In this document: positions 26,361-35,604 of the stretch, in pieces | Position numbering within the stretch: position 1 is the first letter of the stretch | Layout: every line of letters starts with the position of its first letter | From: Nitrospirota bacterium | GTDB taxonomy: Bacteria; Nitrospirota; Thermodesulfovibrionia; Thermodesulfovibrionales; UBA6898 | Direction of reading: 5' to 3' | Length of the DNA stretch: 59,050 nt | Assembly: GCA_021783515.1 (NCBI GenBank) | Contig: JAJXTV010000022.1 | Span: 1-59,050 of the forward strand | Program-made: the position numbers and the translations under genes | The notes under the pieces: model-generated | The model's input: the letters and a program-made list of their open reading frames with translations, nothing else | Told to the model about the DNA's origin: nothing | Database searches by the model: none

Positions 26361-27587
26361 TTAGAATTTGTATTTGCCGGTCTTCTTTTCTTCAGCTTCC
26401 TTGGCCTTGTAGGAAGCGATATCGTCTTCGGTGTAGAACATGAAGGGGTCTTTCCTCGGCTCCCTGATCTGCTGCGGCATCGGCGGAACGCCTATCGCCT
26501 CGAGGAACGACCTCATGCCCTTCATTTCGATGACTTCTCCGATTCTCTCTCTCGGCTTCGCGTTCTCATCCCACCAGTCCCAGATCTTCCGGATGAGATC
26601 TTTCAGCTCGGTGTAGGGCTCTTCGATCTTGATGAACGGAATGATGACCCATGACAGCAGAGAGCCGACAACGATCGGGGCCTTACTGCCGATGCAGATC
26701 GTGGCGCCTCTTTCCTTGCCAGGCTTAAGGGCCTTGGTCATCTTCGAGATACAGTGCATGCACCTGTTGCACTCGGCGTTGTTGATCTTCAGCTCCTTGC
26801 CGTCATAGCTCATGCACTGGGTGGGGCACATATCGATGATTTCCGCCTTGATATCCATCTTGGAAGAATAGTTCTTCACCTCGGCCTGGTCGATCTGGAT
26901 ATCGCCCTTCCAGGTACCGATGATGGACATGTCGGCGCGCGCGATGGAGGCGACGCAGTCGCAGGCGCATCCCGATGATTTTATCTTGAACTTGTAGGAG
27001 AAGGTCGGCCTGTGGATCTCATCCTGGAACTCCTGGGTGAGGGCATAGGTGAGCCCCATGGTGTCGTACATCGCCCACTCGCAACGGCCCTGTCCTACGC
27101 AGCAGCTCGGGGTCCTCAGTGCGGAGCCTGAGCTTCCAAGGTCCCATCCGCGGGAGGAATACTCGGCGAATATCGTTTCCAGGGCATCCGTCTTCGTCCC
27201 GAGAAGGACCAGGTCGCCGGTGGAGCCGTGCACGTTGGTCAGGCCGCTTCCGTATTTGTCCCAGATATCGCAGATCTCTTTCAGCGCCTTGCTCGTGTAA
27301 AAGAACCCCGACGGCTGGTTCAGTCTGACGGTATGGAAGTGGGCGACGCCCGGGAATTCATCCCCGATCTCCGAATACCTTCCGATGACTCCGCCTCCGT
27401 ACCCGAGGACGCCGACGATGCCTCCGTGCTTCCAGTAGCCCATCTTCGTCCTGTAGCACTTTTCGAGGTGTCCAACCGCATCATTCGCCATCTCGTTGTG
27501 CTTCCCGGCCTTCTTCATTTCCGTGACAAAGCTCGGCCAGGGGCCTTTTTCGAGCTCGTCGATCAACGGCGTAGTATACTTCTTCAT
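26361..27587 (-). CDS. dsrA: DsrA, dissimilatory sulfite reductase alpha
   Basis: The 408-residue subunit has the CX5C (C163-C169) and CX3C (C207-C211) pairs that bind the [4Fe-4S] cluster next to sirohaem. The ferredoxin insert carries DMCPTQCMSY and CNRCMHCISKM. It is the first gene of dsrABD, with AAGGAGG 6 bases before ATG. The length and the presence of dsrD fit the reductive bacterial type; a tree would be needed to place the lineage. Confidence 0.97.
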   Translation of the reverse strand: MKKYTTPLIDELEKGPWPSFVTEMKKAGKHNEMANDAVGHLEKCYRTKMGYWKHGGIVGVLGYGGGVIGRYSEIGDEFPGVAHFHTVRLNQPSGFFYTSKALKEICDIWDKYGSGLTNVHGSTGDLVLLGTKTDALETIFAEYSSRGWDLGSSGSALRTPSCCVGQGRCEWAMYDTMGLTYALTQEFQDEIHRPTFSYKFKIKSSGCACDCVASIARADMSIIGTWKGDIQIDQAEVKNYSSKMDIKAEIIDMCPTQCMSYDGKELKINNAECNRCMHCISKMTKALKPGKERGATICIGSKAPIVVGSLLSWVIIPFIKIEEPYTELKDLIRKIWDWWDENAKPRERIGEVIEMKGMRSFLEAIGVPPMPQQIREPRKDPFMFYTEDDIASYKAKEAEEKKTGKYKF

Positions 27588-27655
27588 CTAAATCCTCCTT
27601 CTATGGTGATTTTTTTCGAAGCCCATTATAGAATAAATTTACAGACGCTAAAAAG

Positions 27656-27724
27656 ATTAAAACACCTAATATCTAATGGTCAAATAAAATAAATTAATCT
27701 GTTAATCATAATTATTTATTGACC
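27656..27724 (-). promoter_or_regulatory. dsrA promoter and shared dsr element
   Basis: On the minus strand TTGACC (27678-27683) and TTTAAT (27656-27661) are 16 bases apart, with TG one base before the -10, an extended -10 promoter. Start would be near 27649. The 42 bases 27678-27719 resemble the element upstream of dsrC (34 of 42). GGTCAA (27678-27683) and TTGACC (27719-27724) form a wide inverted repeat, and GATTAA occurs twice inside it. Confidence 0.65.
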
Positions 27725-27855
27725 TGCTACCGCAAAGATTACTGCGGGCCCCGCGGGCCGCCCCCAGAAGCCTTTTTTTATTTACATTCCCCCCTCCCTC
27801 AGTGCTATACTTATCGAGTTTTTATACCTAATGAATATATAGCAGGGGGATAAGC
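27725..27855 (+). promoter_or_regulatory. Divergent region with bamA promoter
   Basis: A GC-rich patch (27743-27768) is followed by TTACAT and TATACT (near 27806-27811) 18 bases apart, a likely sigma-70 promoter for bamA. CAGGGGGATAAGC supplies the ribosome site. Confidence 0.5.
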
Positions 27856-30093
27856 ATGCGTAAAATGGCCCTATTGGTGTTTCTGCTGGTGATCATGTCC
27901 GGAGTGGTCCTCGCACAGGAACTGCCGATCGTCAATAAAATCGAGATCCAGGGCCTCAAGCGCATCGAAGAAGGGGCGGTAAAGGCAAAGATTACGCAAA
28001 AGACGGGCGAACCGGTCTCTGAAGAGCGGGTCAACGAAGATATCAAGTCGATATTCAGGATGGGGTACTTCGATGATGTCAGGGTGGAGATGGACCCTTT
28101 TGAGGGCGGGATCAAGCTGATTTACGCCGTCAAGGAAAAACCGACTATCATCAAAGTCGACTTCCAGGGCAACAAGGAGCTCGAAGACTCCAAACTCAAG
28201 GAAAAGATCTCGATCACGCCGGGCTCGATCGCCGATACCGTCCTCATCCAGGACAATGCCATCAAGCTGAAGAAATTCTACGAAGAGGAAGGGTATTGGC
28301 TCGCCAATGTGGTGCCGGTCGTCAGGAAGTATTCCGCAACCGATGTGACCCTTACCTACCAGATCGACGAGGGGCCCAAGATCAGGATCCACAAGATCAT
28401 CATCGAGGGCAACAGCCATATCTCCTCGTCGAAGATAAAGGGTGCGATGGAAACGAAGGAGTGGTGGCTTTTTTCCTTCCTCACCTCCTCGGGATACTTC
28501 AAGAAGGCACAGATGGACGCGGACGTCGAACGGATAAAGAACCTTTATTTTAACAACGGCTACATAAAGGTGGCGGTTGCGGAGCCGGAGATATCGGTCG
28601 ACAGGGAAAAGAAGGCGATGACTATCACGATCAGGATATCGGAGGGAGATCCGTACAAGGTTTCTTCCGTCGACTTCTCCGGGAACAAGACATTTGACGA
28701 CGCCGCGATCAAAAAACTTGTCACGATAAAGCCGGGAGGCGTCTTCGACAAGAGCGAGCTCGAAAAGGACATCCAGGCCATCTCGAATCTGTACACCGAT
28801 AGCGGCTATGCGCTCGTCTCCGTCGTTCCCGACCTTGTACCCGATGAAAAGAACCTGACGGTCCGGATCAGCCTGACGATCAGCGAGGGCGAAAAATACC
28901 GGATCGGGAGGATCGAGATCTCCGGCAACACCAAAACCCGGGACAAGGTAATCAGGCGTGAGGTCCGCTTCGACGAGGGAGACGTCTTCAGCAGTTCGAA
29001 ACTGAAAAGAACATACGAGCGGATCAACAACCTCAACTATTTCGAGTCGGTCGACATAGTCCCCAAACCGAAATACGAGGAAAAGGTGGTGGACCTCGAC
29101 GTCAGGGTAAAGGAGAGGCCCACCGGCTTCCTGAGCATCGGGGGCGGCTACAGCTCGGTGGACAAGTTCATCGCCACCGTAGACCTGACACAGGGGAACC
29201 TCTTCGGAAGGGGCCAGTACCTGAAACTCAAAGGCGAGCTGGGGGGGACGAGCTCCCTCTATGAGATCTCCTTCCGCGACCCCTGGTTCCTCGACAAGCC
29301 GATCTCCCTGTCCACCGGCATCTACAAGTCGACGAGGGAATTCATCGAATATAATAAGAAGGCCTTCGGGGCCTATATCGGCCTCGGGACCAACCTCTCA
29401 GAGTACTGGAGGGGTGACGTATCCTACAACTTCGAACGGGCAACGATCTCGGATATCACGGTCGGGGCCTCCCCGATCATCCTGGACCAGGAAGGCACGA
29501 AGACGACGAGCAGCATTACGCCGACCATCGCGCGGGATTCACGGGACAACTACCTCGATCCTTCGCGGGGGTCGAGAAACAGCCTGTCGGTGACGTATGC
29601 CGGCATCGGCGGCGACAATGCCTTCTTCAAGGCGGCGGTGGATTCGGGTTGGTATTTCCCGCTCGGACCGACCACCATCATGGTGCGGGGCCGGTTCGGG
29701 TACTCCAAGGGGCTTTTCGACAAAACGCTGCCGCTCTATGAGCGGTTTTACGTAGGCGGCATCTACACGGTCCGCGGGCTCGGCTTCGGGGACGCAGGGC
29801 CGAAAGACCCGGCGACCGGGGACCCCATAGGCGGGACGACCGAACTGATATTCAATACCGAGTATATATTCCCGATCATCACGGAGATGAAACTGAAAGG
29901 GGTCGTTTTTTTTGACGCAGGCAACGCCTACCAGGATTTCGACAACTTCGGATATCTCAGATATACAACCGGCGCGGGCGTCCGATGGATATCGCCGATC
30001 GGGCCGATCAGGATAGAATGGGGCTATAACCTCGACAAGAAACCGAGTGAGAGCTCGAGCAAGTTCGAATTTGCATTCGGAAGCTTTTTCTAA
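27856..30093 (+). CDS. bamA: BamA outer-membrane assembly factor
   Basis: The 745-residue protein has a signal peptide (MRKMALLVFLLVIMSGVVLA), five POTRA domains (about residues 22-420) and a C-terminal 16-stranded barrel (Bac_surface_Ag) that includes the VRGLGFGD-like lid-lock motif and ends in phenylalanine (FGSFF). BamA inserts proteins into the outer membrane. It opens an operon with skp and lipid A genes, the classic Gram-negative arrangement. Confidence 0.96.
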   Translation: MRKMALLVFLLVIMSGVVLAQELPIVNKIEIQGLKRIEEGAVKAKITQKTGEPVSEERVNEDIKSIFRMGYFDDVRVEMDPFEGGIKLIYAVKEKPTIIKVDFQGNKELEDSKLKEKISITPGSIADTVLIQDNAIKLKKFYEEEGYWLANVVPVVRKYSATDVTLTYQIDEGPKIRIHKIIIEGNSHISSSKIKGAMETKEWWLFSFLTSSGYFKKAQMDADVERIKNLYFNNGYIKVAVAEPEISVDREKKAMTITIRISEGDPYKVSSVDFSGNKTFDDAAIKKLVTIKPGGVFDKSELEKDIQAISNLYTDSGYALVSVVPDLVPDEKNLTVRISLTISEGEKYRIGRIEISGNTKTRDKVIRREVRFDEGDVFSSSKLKRTYERINNLNYFESVDIVPKPKYEEKVVDLDVRVKERPTGFLSIGGGYSSVDKFIATVDLTQGNLFGRGQYLKLKGELGGTSSLYEISFRDPWFLDKPISLSTGIYKSTREFIEYNKKAFGAYIGLGTNLSEYWRGDVSYNFERATISDITVGASPIILDQEGTKTTSSITPTIARDSRDNYLDPSRGSRNSLSVTYAGIGGDNAFFKAAVDSGWYFPLGPTTIMVRGRFGYSKGLFDKTLPLYERFYVGGIYTVRGLGFGDAGPKDPATGDPIGGTTELIFNTEYIFPIITEMKLKGVVFFDAGNAYQDFDNFGYLRYTTGAGVRWISPIGPIRIEWGYNLDKKPSESSSKFEFAFGSFF

Positions 30094-30105
30094 AGGAGAA
30101 GAGTG

Positions 30106-30630
30106 ATGAAAAAAGTATTGTTGTTTGCGGTAATGTTCGTACTGCTTGCAGGCCACGCCTACGCGGAAAACGTAAAAATCGGCGTCGTTGACCTGATGAA
30201 GGCCCTGAACGAGTCGGATTCCGGCAAGAAGGCCAAGGGAGAACTCGAAACGCTGATCAGGGCGAAGCAGACGGTCCTTGACCAAAAGGGCAAGGAGATC
30301 GAAAAAGTGAAATCGGAGCTCGAAAAACAGTCTTCGATACTCTCGGCAGAAGCAAAAAAATCGAGGGAAGACGACCTCGAAAAAATGCTGCGTGAGTATC
30401 AGAGGCTCGTTCAGGATTCCCAGAACGAGGTGAAAAAGAAGGAAGGGGAACTCACCGGCGATATCCTGAAGGAAATCCGGGTGATCGTCGAGAAGATGGG
30501 GGACGAGGGAGGCTATACGGTCATCCTTGAAAACGTCGAGGGCGTCGTACTCTTTTCAAAAAAGGAGATCAACCTCACCAGCGTCGTGATAAAGAAATAC
30601 AATGAATCGAAAGCAAAGGCCAGGAAATAG
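30106..30630 (+). CDS. skp: Skp/OmpH periplasmic chaperone
   Basis: The 174-residue protein has a signal peptide (KKVLLFAVMFVLLAGHAYA) and a long charged coiled coil, the tentacles of Skp/OmpH, which carry outer-membrane proteins to BamA. AAGGAG sets ATG at 30106 rather than the GTG at 30103. It lies 12 bases after bamA. Confidence 0.92.
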   Translation: MKKVLLFAVMFVLLAGHAYAENVKIGVVDLMKALNESDSGKKAKGELETLIRAKQTVLDQKGKEIEKVKSELEKQSSILSAEAKKSREDDLEKMLREYQRLVQDSQNEVKKKEGELTGDILKEIRVIVEKMGDEGGYTVILENVEGVVLFSKKEINLTSVVIKKYNESKAKARK

Positions 30631-30669
30631 CTGCAGGTCCCGCTCCGGGAAAGGCAGCATATCCGGCAA

Positions 30670-31716
30670 ATGCGCCGAAGCATGAAGCTGAAAGAATTTT
30701 TGAAAATATCGGGCGGTGAAATCATCGGCGATCCGGAGACCGAGATCACCGGGGTGGCTGGCATCAGGGAGGCGGCGAAAGGAGACATAACCTATCTTGC
30801 CGACAAGCGTTACCTTCGGTTTCTGCAGGACAACGCTGCTTCCTGCGTCATTGTAAAAGAGCCGCTCGAGGGAGTGACCGCCGCCCAGCTGAAGGTCGGC
30901 AATCCGCAATACGCGTTTGCGCGGGCGCTGGAGTGTTTTTACCTTCCCAGGCCGCCTGTTCCGGGCATCAGCGACAAGGCGGTCATATCCGCAACGGCAA
31001 AGATCGGCAGGGGCGTCCATATATCGCCTTTCGTTTTCATCGGCGACGGCGTTTCTGTCGGAGACGGATCGACGATTCTCGCGGGCGTCTCGATCGGCGA
31101 AGGCTCGAAGGTCGGCGGCAATTGCGTGATCCATGCAAACGTCACGATAAGGGAAAAGGTATCTCTCGGCGACAGGGTGACGGTGCATTCCGGCTCGGTG
31201 ATCGGCTCCGACGGGTTCGGATACGTTTTTGAAGGAGGAGTGCATTACAAGATTCCCCAGGTGGGCGGCGTCGTGATCGAAGACGACGTTGAGATCGGGT
31301 CGAACGTCTCGATAGACCGCGCTACCCTCGGCAACACGACTATCGGCAGGGGCACAAAGATAGATAATCTGGTGCAGATCGCCCACAACGTAACGATCGG
31401 AGAGAAGTCGCTTCTCATGTCACAGGTCGGCATCGCCGGCAGCAGCGAGCTCGGGAGTTTCGTCACGCTCGCCGGCCAGGCCGGAGTGGCCGACCATACC
31501 TCGATCGATTCGGGAACGATCATCGCAGCGCAGGCCGGAGTTGTCGGCCATGTCGCCAAGGGAGTCTACTCCGGATCGCCCGGCATACCCCACGGCAGCT
31601 GGCTCAGGGCCCAGGCGATATTTGCAAAGCTCCCCGAGCTCCAGAGGAGGATACGGGAACTCGAGGCGCGATTACACACATTAGAAAAGGGGGCCACTGA
31701 TGATACCCGTAACTGA
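30670..31716 (+). CDS. lpxD: LpxD, UDP-3-O-acylglucosamine N-acyltransferase
   Basis: This 348-residue acyltransferase has an N-terminal uridine-binding domain (about 1-100) and a left-handed beta helix of hexapeptide repeats ([15 protein letters not shown] onward), with the catalytic His in IAHNVTIGE. It makes the third step of lipid A synthesis in the cytoplasm. ATG 30670 is used; ATG 30682 (MKLKEF) is equally plausible. It overlaps fabZ. Confidence 0.94.
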   Translation: MRRSMKLKEFLKISGGEIIGDPETEITGVAGIREAAKGDITYLADKRYLRFLQDNAASCVIVKEPLEGVTAAQLKVGNPQYAFARALECFYLPRPPVPGISDKAVISATAKIGRGVHISPFVFIGDGVSVGDGSTILAGVSIGEGSKVGGNCVIHANVTIREKVSLGDRVTVHSGSVIGSDGFGYVFEGGVHYKIPQVGGVVIEDDVEIGSNVSIDRATLGNTTIGRGTKIDNLVQIAHNVTIGEKSLLMSQVGIAGSSELGSFVTLAGQAGVADHTSIDSGTIIAAQAGVVGHVAKGVYSGSPGIPHGSWLRAQAIFAKLPELQRRIRELEARLHTLEKGATDDTRN

Positions 31717-32131
31717 AATAATGAAACTTCTTCCCCACCGGTATCCGTTTCTTCTCGTCGACAAGATCGTCGACCTGAAACCGGGGGAAAGCGCAATAGG
31801 GCTGAAAAACGTCACGATTAACGAGCCTTTCTTTCAGGGGCATTTCCCCGGCCAGCCGATCATGCCGGGAGTGCTCGTGATTGAAGCCATGGCGCAGGTT
31901 GCAGGCGTTATGGCCTTTAAGTCCGGGATGGAAGGCAAATCCGTCTACTTTATGAGCATCGACAACGTGAAGTTCAGGCGACCCATCGTGCCGGGCGACC
32001 AGCTGATGATGGATATCAAGGTGCTGAAGCAGAGGGGCAACGTCTGGAGATTTTCCGGCAGCGCCACGGTCGACGGGAAACTGGTCTCCGAGGCGGAATT
32101 CACCGCCATGTTGACCGATAAGGAGATCTGA
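31700..32131 (+). CDS. fabZ: FabZ, 3-hydroxyacyl-ACP dehydratase
   Basis: The 143-residue hot-dog protein carries the active-site [11 protein letters not shown] (His) and LVIEAMAQ (Glu). It dehydrates 3-hydroxyacyl-ACP in fatty-acid synthesis and sets the balance with lipid A, which uses the same hydroxyacyl-ACP. It overlaps lpxD by 17 bases and is followed by lpxA. Confidence 0.95.
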   Translation: MIPVTEIMKLLPHRYPFLLVDKIVDLKPGESAIGLKNVTINEPFFQGHFPGQPIMPGVLVIEAMAQVAGVMAFKSGMEGKSVYFMSIDNVKFRRPIVPGDQLMMDIKVLKQRGNVWRFSGSATVDGKLVSEAEFTAMLTDKEI

Positions 32132-32135
32132 ACGA

Positions 32136-32915
32136 ATGAAAACAAGAATCCATCCCACCGCGATAGTCGATCCGAAGGCGGAGATCGGCGCGAACGTTGA
32201 GATCGGGCCCTTCTGCATGGTAAAGGCGGGCGTAGAGATAAAGAGGGGGGCCAGACTTCTCTCCAATGTGGTAGTCGAGGGCGCCACCGTAATCGGCGAA
32301 GACTGCGTGATCTATCCGTTTTCGAGCATCGGGTTTCCGCCCCAGGATCTGAAATACAAGGGAGAAGATACGCGGCTCGTCATTGGAAACGGGACGATCG
32401 TCCGCGAATATGTCTCGATCCACAGGGCCTCCGTCGGAGGTGAAGGCGCCACGATAATCGGCGACCACAGTTTTCTTATGGCCTACGTGCATATCGCCCA
32501 TGACTGCGTCATCGGCAGCAATGTCATCATGACCAATGCGGCGACGCTGGCGGGCCACGTGTTGGTTGAGGACTTCGCCTATATCGGCGGCCTCGTGGCG
32601 GTGCACCAGTTTACGAGGATAGGCCGATATGCGATGGTCGGCGGCTTCAGCGGAATAGGCCAGGACATACCGCCTTACATGATCGCGTCGGGCGCGCGGG
32701 CAAAGCTCTTCGGCCCGAATACGATCGGCCTGCAGCGCCGCGGCTTCTCCGAAAAGACGATCAACGAGATCAAAAAGGCCTACAAGATCCTCTTCAGAGA
32801 GAAGCGGACGCTCAAGGACGCGCTGAAAAAGGTGCAGGAAGAGTTCCCCTCGTCATCCGAGATCAGGCATCTCGTGGAGTTTATCGAAAAGAACAAGCGG
32901 GGGATCTGCAGATAG
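32136..32915 (+). CDS. lpxA: LpxA, UDP-GlcNAc O-acyltransferase
   Basis: This 259-residue hexapeptide-repeat enzyme has the catalytic His in YVHIAHDCVIGS and the C-terminal helical domain. It starts lipid A synthesis by acylating UDP-GlcNAc. AAGGAG lies 10 bases before ATG. The fabZ-lpxA-lpxI order is common outside Gammaproteobacteria. Confidence 0.95.
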   Translation: MKTRIHPTAIVDPKAEIGANVEIGPFCMVKAGVEIKRGARLLSNVVVEGATVIGEDCVIYPFSSIGFPPQDLKYKGEDTRLVIGNGTIVREYVSIHRASVGGEGATIIGDHSFLMAYVHIAHDCVIGSNVIMTNAATLAGHVLVEDFAYIGGLVAVHQFTRIGRYAMVGGFSGIGQDIPPYMIASGARAKLFGPNTIGLQRRGFSEKTINEIKKAYKILFREKRTLKDALKKVQEEFPSSSEIRHLVEFIEKNKRGICR

Positions 32916-32919
32916 CCCG

Positions 32920-33735
32920 ATGAAGAAGCTGGGTCTTATCGCGGGCCGCGGCGAACTGCCGTTTGCGGTGGCAGCGGAGGCGCGAGCGAAAGGCTACACG
33001 GTGGTGGCAGTCGGCCTCGAGCCGGTGGCCGACAAGGCGCTCGCCACTGCGGTAGATGAGATACATTGGATCAATGTCGGAAAACTCGGGTCGGTCATTG
33101 CGGCGCTCGGGAAGGCGGGGGTGAAAGAGGCGGTGATGGCCGGCAAGGTCCCCAAGTCGCTCATCTATAAAGGCAAAATAACTCCGGACCTCCGTGCCGT
33201 AAAGGTCCTTTTTTCGCTGAAAGACAGAAGTGACGACTCGATCCTGCTGGCAATCACGAGAGAGCTGGAACGGGACGGCATCACGCTTCTCAATACCACC
33301 GACTTCAGTTCGGGTCTGCTGATGCCGGAAGGACTGCTCTCAAAATCCGCCCCGTCAAAAAAGGAGTGGAAGGACATCGAGTTCGGCTTCGGGATCGCCA
33401 GGGAGATGGGGAGGCTCGACATCGGCCAGACGGTCGTCATAAAGGATATGGCGGTCATGGCGGTCGAGGCGATCGAGGGCACCGACGAGGCGATCCGGAG
33501 AGGCGGCAGGCTGGCCGGCCCCGGGGCGGTCGTAGTCAAGGTAAGCAAACCGCAGCAGGACATGAGATTCGACGTTCCGGCAGTGGGGATGGAGACCCTT
33601 GAGGCAATGATCGAGGTAAAAGCGCGGGTCCTGGCTGTCGAAAAGGGCAAAAGCATCGTCCTTAATAAAGGTGCGATGAAGATGAAGGCGGATAAGCACA
33701 AGATCTCGATAGTAGGCCTTCCCGCCGGGGAGTAG
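32920..33735 (+). CDS. lpxI: LpxI, UDP-2,3-diacylglucosamine pyrophosphatase
   Basis: The 271-residue protein starts KKLGLIAGRGELPFAVAAEA and carries the C-terminal DUF1009 core (GTDEAIRRGGRLAGPGAVVV). LpxI hydrolyses UDP-2,3-diacylglucosamine to lipid X and replaces LpxH in many bacteria. No lpxB follows in this window. It ends the operon. Confidence 0.92.
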   Translation: MKKLGLIAGRGELPFAVAAEARAKGYTVVAVGLEPVADKALATAVDEIHWINVGKLGSVIAALGKAGVKEAVMAGKVPKSLIYKGKITPDLRAVKVLFSLKDRSDDSILLAITRELERDGITLLNTTDFSSGLLMPEGLLSKSAPSKKEWKDIEFGFGIAREMGRLDIGQTVVIKDMAVMAVEAIEGTDEAIRRGGRLAGPGAVVVKVSKPQQDMRFDVPAVGMETLEAMIEVKARVLAVEKGKSIVLNKGAMKMKADKHKISIVGLPAGE

Positions 33736-33917
33736 CCCGTCCCTTCCGCACGATAGCGCGCCGGGGAAAGCGGGCTATTCTGAATTGTAATAAATCTATA
33801 AATTTCTTAAATTGGACAAACGGGGACGATTTTGTTTATATACCCTGATAATTCTAAGTTTAATCTTTAAGGCTATCCGCTAGCGATAGCTGAAAAATCC
33901 AATCAGTTGAGGTGCTT
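33736..33917 (+). promoter_or_regulatory. Leader region of the cytochrome cluster
   Basis: AT-rich intergenic DNA. GCTATC (33872-33877) and GATAGC (33885-33890) flank the palindromic CGCTAGC and would form a small hairpin about 30 bases before the ATG at 33918. No known riboswitch pattern was recognised. A promoter is expected upstream, but I cannot fix its boxes. Confidence 0.35.
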
Positions 33918-34847
33918 ATGCCATACAAGAAGGTCGTTTGTTTTGCCGCGCCTTTGTTGGTTCTCGCACTCCTTCTCCCCATGAAGGCTTCGGCTCAGGA
34001 GTCGGCGAACTGCCTCGCCTGCCACAGCTCGATGAAGGGAAGGGTAAAGGCCGCCTCGGGCAATCTGATCGAACTGAACATCGATACGCAAAAGTTCGAA
34101 TCATCCGTCCACGGCGCTCTGGCCTGTACTGATTGCCACATCAAATTTTCTGACAATCCGCACTCTTCGCCGAACGCCCCTGTCCCGCAGGAAGTGCTCT
34201 CCGTATCGTCGAAGATTTCGAAAAAATACCCGGTCGACCCGGTCGCCGCCGCTGCCTGCGTCCAGTGTCACAACGAGACCTATAACAAGGTGCTCGAGAG
34301 CGTCCACGGGAGGAATATCACCGTGAAGCATCAGACTGACGGCGCACTCTGTCTCGACTGCCACGGGTCTCCCCACTATATCCTGCCGGCAGGAAACCCG
34401 GGAGCCCTGATGGGCCGCCAGCATCAGGTGGAAACCTGCGGCAAGTGCCACGGGAACAAGGCGCTCAACGAAAAATACAAGATGGAAGAGAACGTCATGG
34501 AGAGCTTCGAGGAGAGCTTTCACGGACGGAAACTGGCCCTCGGACACACAAGGGTCCCGGTCTGCTCCAGCTGCCACGGCTCCCACGACATAAAGGCGGC
34601 GGACGACCCCACCTCCCCCGTATTCGGCAACAACAGGCTGAAGACCTGCGGCAAGTGCCACAAAGGGGCGAACGAAAAGTTCATCCCGGCGATCACGCAT
34701 AAGATGCCGGGACCGATCCCCTACTACACCGAAAAGGCGCTGATACTGCTGGTCCTGGGCGTCTTCACCTTTATCATTTCTCACGTACTGCTCGAGGCAT
34801 TCTCCGACATCAGGGATGCGATATTCAGGAAAGGGGGGCACGAATAA
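33918..34847 (+). CDS. Seven-haem membrane-anchored cytochrome c
   Basis: About 309 residues, with a signal peptide (VCFAAPLLVLALLLPMKASA), seven CxxCH motifs (CLACH, CTDCH, CVQCH, CLDCH, CGKCH, CSSCH, CGKCH) and a C-terminal membrane helix (ALILLVLGVFTFIISHVLL). It therefore faces the periplasm with a C-terminal anchor. GAGG before ATG 33918 decides the start over GTG 33912. Its stop overlaps the following cytochrome b start (TAATG). It resembles parts of quinol-cytochrome c modules; the physiological partner is unknown. Confidence 0.85.
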   Translation: MPYKKVVCFAAPLLVLALLLPMKASAQESANCLACHSSMKGRVKAASGNLIELNIDTQKFESSVHGALACTDCHIKFSDNPHSSPNAPVPQEVLSVSSKISKKYPVDPVAAAACVQCHNETYNKVLESVHGRNITVKHQTDGALCLDCHGSPHYILPAGNPGALMGRQHQVETCGKCHGNKALNEKYKMEENVMESFEESFHGRKLALGHTRVPVCSSCHGSHDIKAADDPTSPVFGNNRLKTCGKCHKGANEKFIPAITHKMPGPIPYYTEKALILLVLGVFTFIISHVLLEAFSDIRDAIFRKGGHE

Positions 34848-35596
34848 TGAGCCAGACCGCTACGACATCTACCCGCGAGATCCCGAAGGAAATAGAGAGG
34901 TTCAACGTAACGTTCCGCATACAGCATATTATCATGTTCACGACGTTCCTGCTCCTGAGCTTCACCGGCTGGGGGCTAAAATACGCATACGCGCCAGGAG
35001 GTGTATCGAGCTGGTGGATACGCGTCTGGGGCGGTCCCGAGACCGCCGGCATCATCCACAGGGTCGCAGGGGTGACGATGCTGCTCGATTTCATCTGGCA
35101 CGTCATTTATCTTTTCTACCTCCTGGGCACGAAGAGAATGACGATCAACCTGAAGACGACGATCATCCCTCTTCCGAAGGACATCTTCGACGTGGTGCAG
35201 AACTTCCTGTACTTCTTCGGCCTGTCTAAGGAGAAGGCGAGATTCGGGAAATACTCCTACGCGCAGAAATTCGACTACTGGGCGGTCTTCTGGGGCATGT
35301 TCATCATCGGTTTTTCCGGATTCTCTCTCGCCTTTCCGATGCTCGTCTCCCACATCATCCCCCAGTTCGCCACGGCCTGGATATGGCAGCTCCTTTCGAT
35401 CATGCACAGCGATGAGGCGCTCCTCGCGATTGTCTTCATTCTCTTCTGGCACTTCTACAACGAGCACCTCAAGCCGGAGAACTTCCCGATGAGCTGGCTC
35501 TGGATAACCGGAAAGATATCGACTGACACGCTGAAGCACCACCACCCGATTGAATACGAGATGCTCTTCCCGGATGCGAAAAAGAAAGAGGACTAG
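34847..35596 (+). CDS. Cytochrome b (FdnI/HydC-like) membrane subunit
   Basis: The 249-residue protein has four hydrophobic segments with histidines in RIQHIIMF, GIIHRVAG, FIWHVIYLF and ILFWHFYNEH, the pattern of dihaem cytochrome b561-type subunits such as formate dehydrogenase gamma. It would exchange electrons with menaquinone. It lies between two periplasmic multihaem proteins and overlaps the first by one base, so the three probably form one complex. Confidence 0.85.
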   Translation: MSQTATTSTREIPKEIERFNVTFRIQHIIMFTTFLLLSFTGWGLKYAYAPGGVSSWWIRVWGGPETAGIIHRVAGVTMLLDFIWHVIYLFYLLGTKRMTINLKTTIIPLPKDIFDVVQNFLYFFGLSKEKARFGKYSYAQKFDYWAVFWGMFIIGFSGFSLAFPMLVSHIIPQFATAWIWQLLSIMHSDEALLAIVFILFWHFYNEHLKPENFPMSWLWITGKISTDTLKHHHPIEYEMLFPDAKKKED

Positions 35597-35604
35597 GGGG
35601 AACG

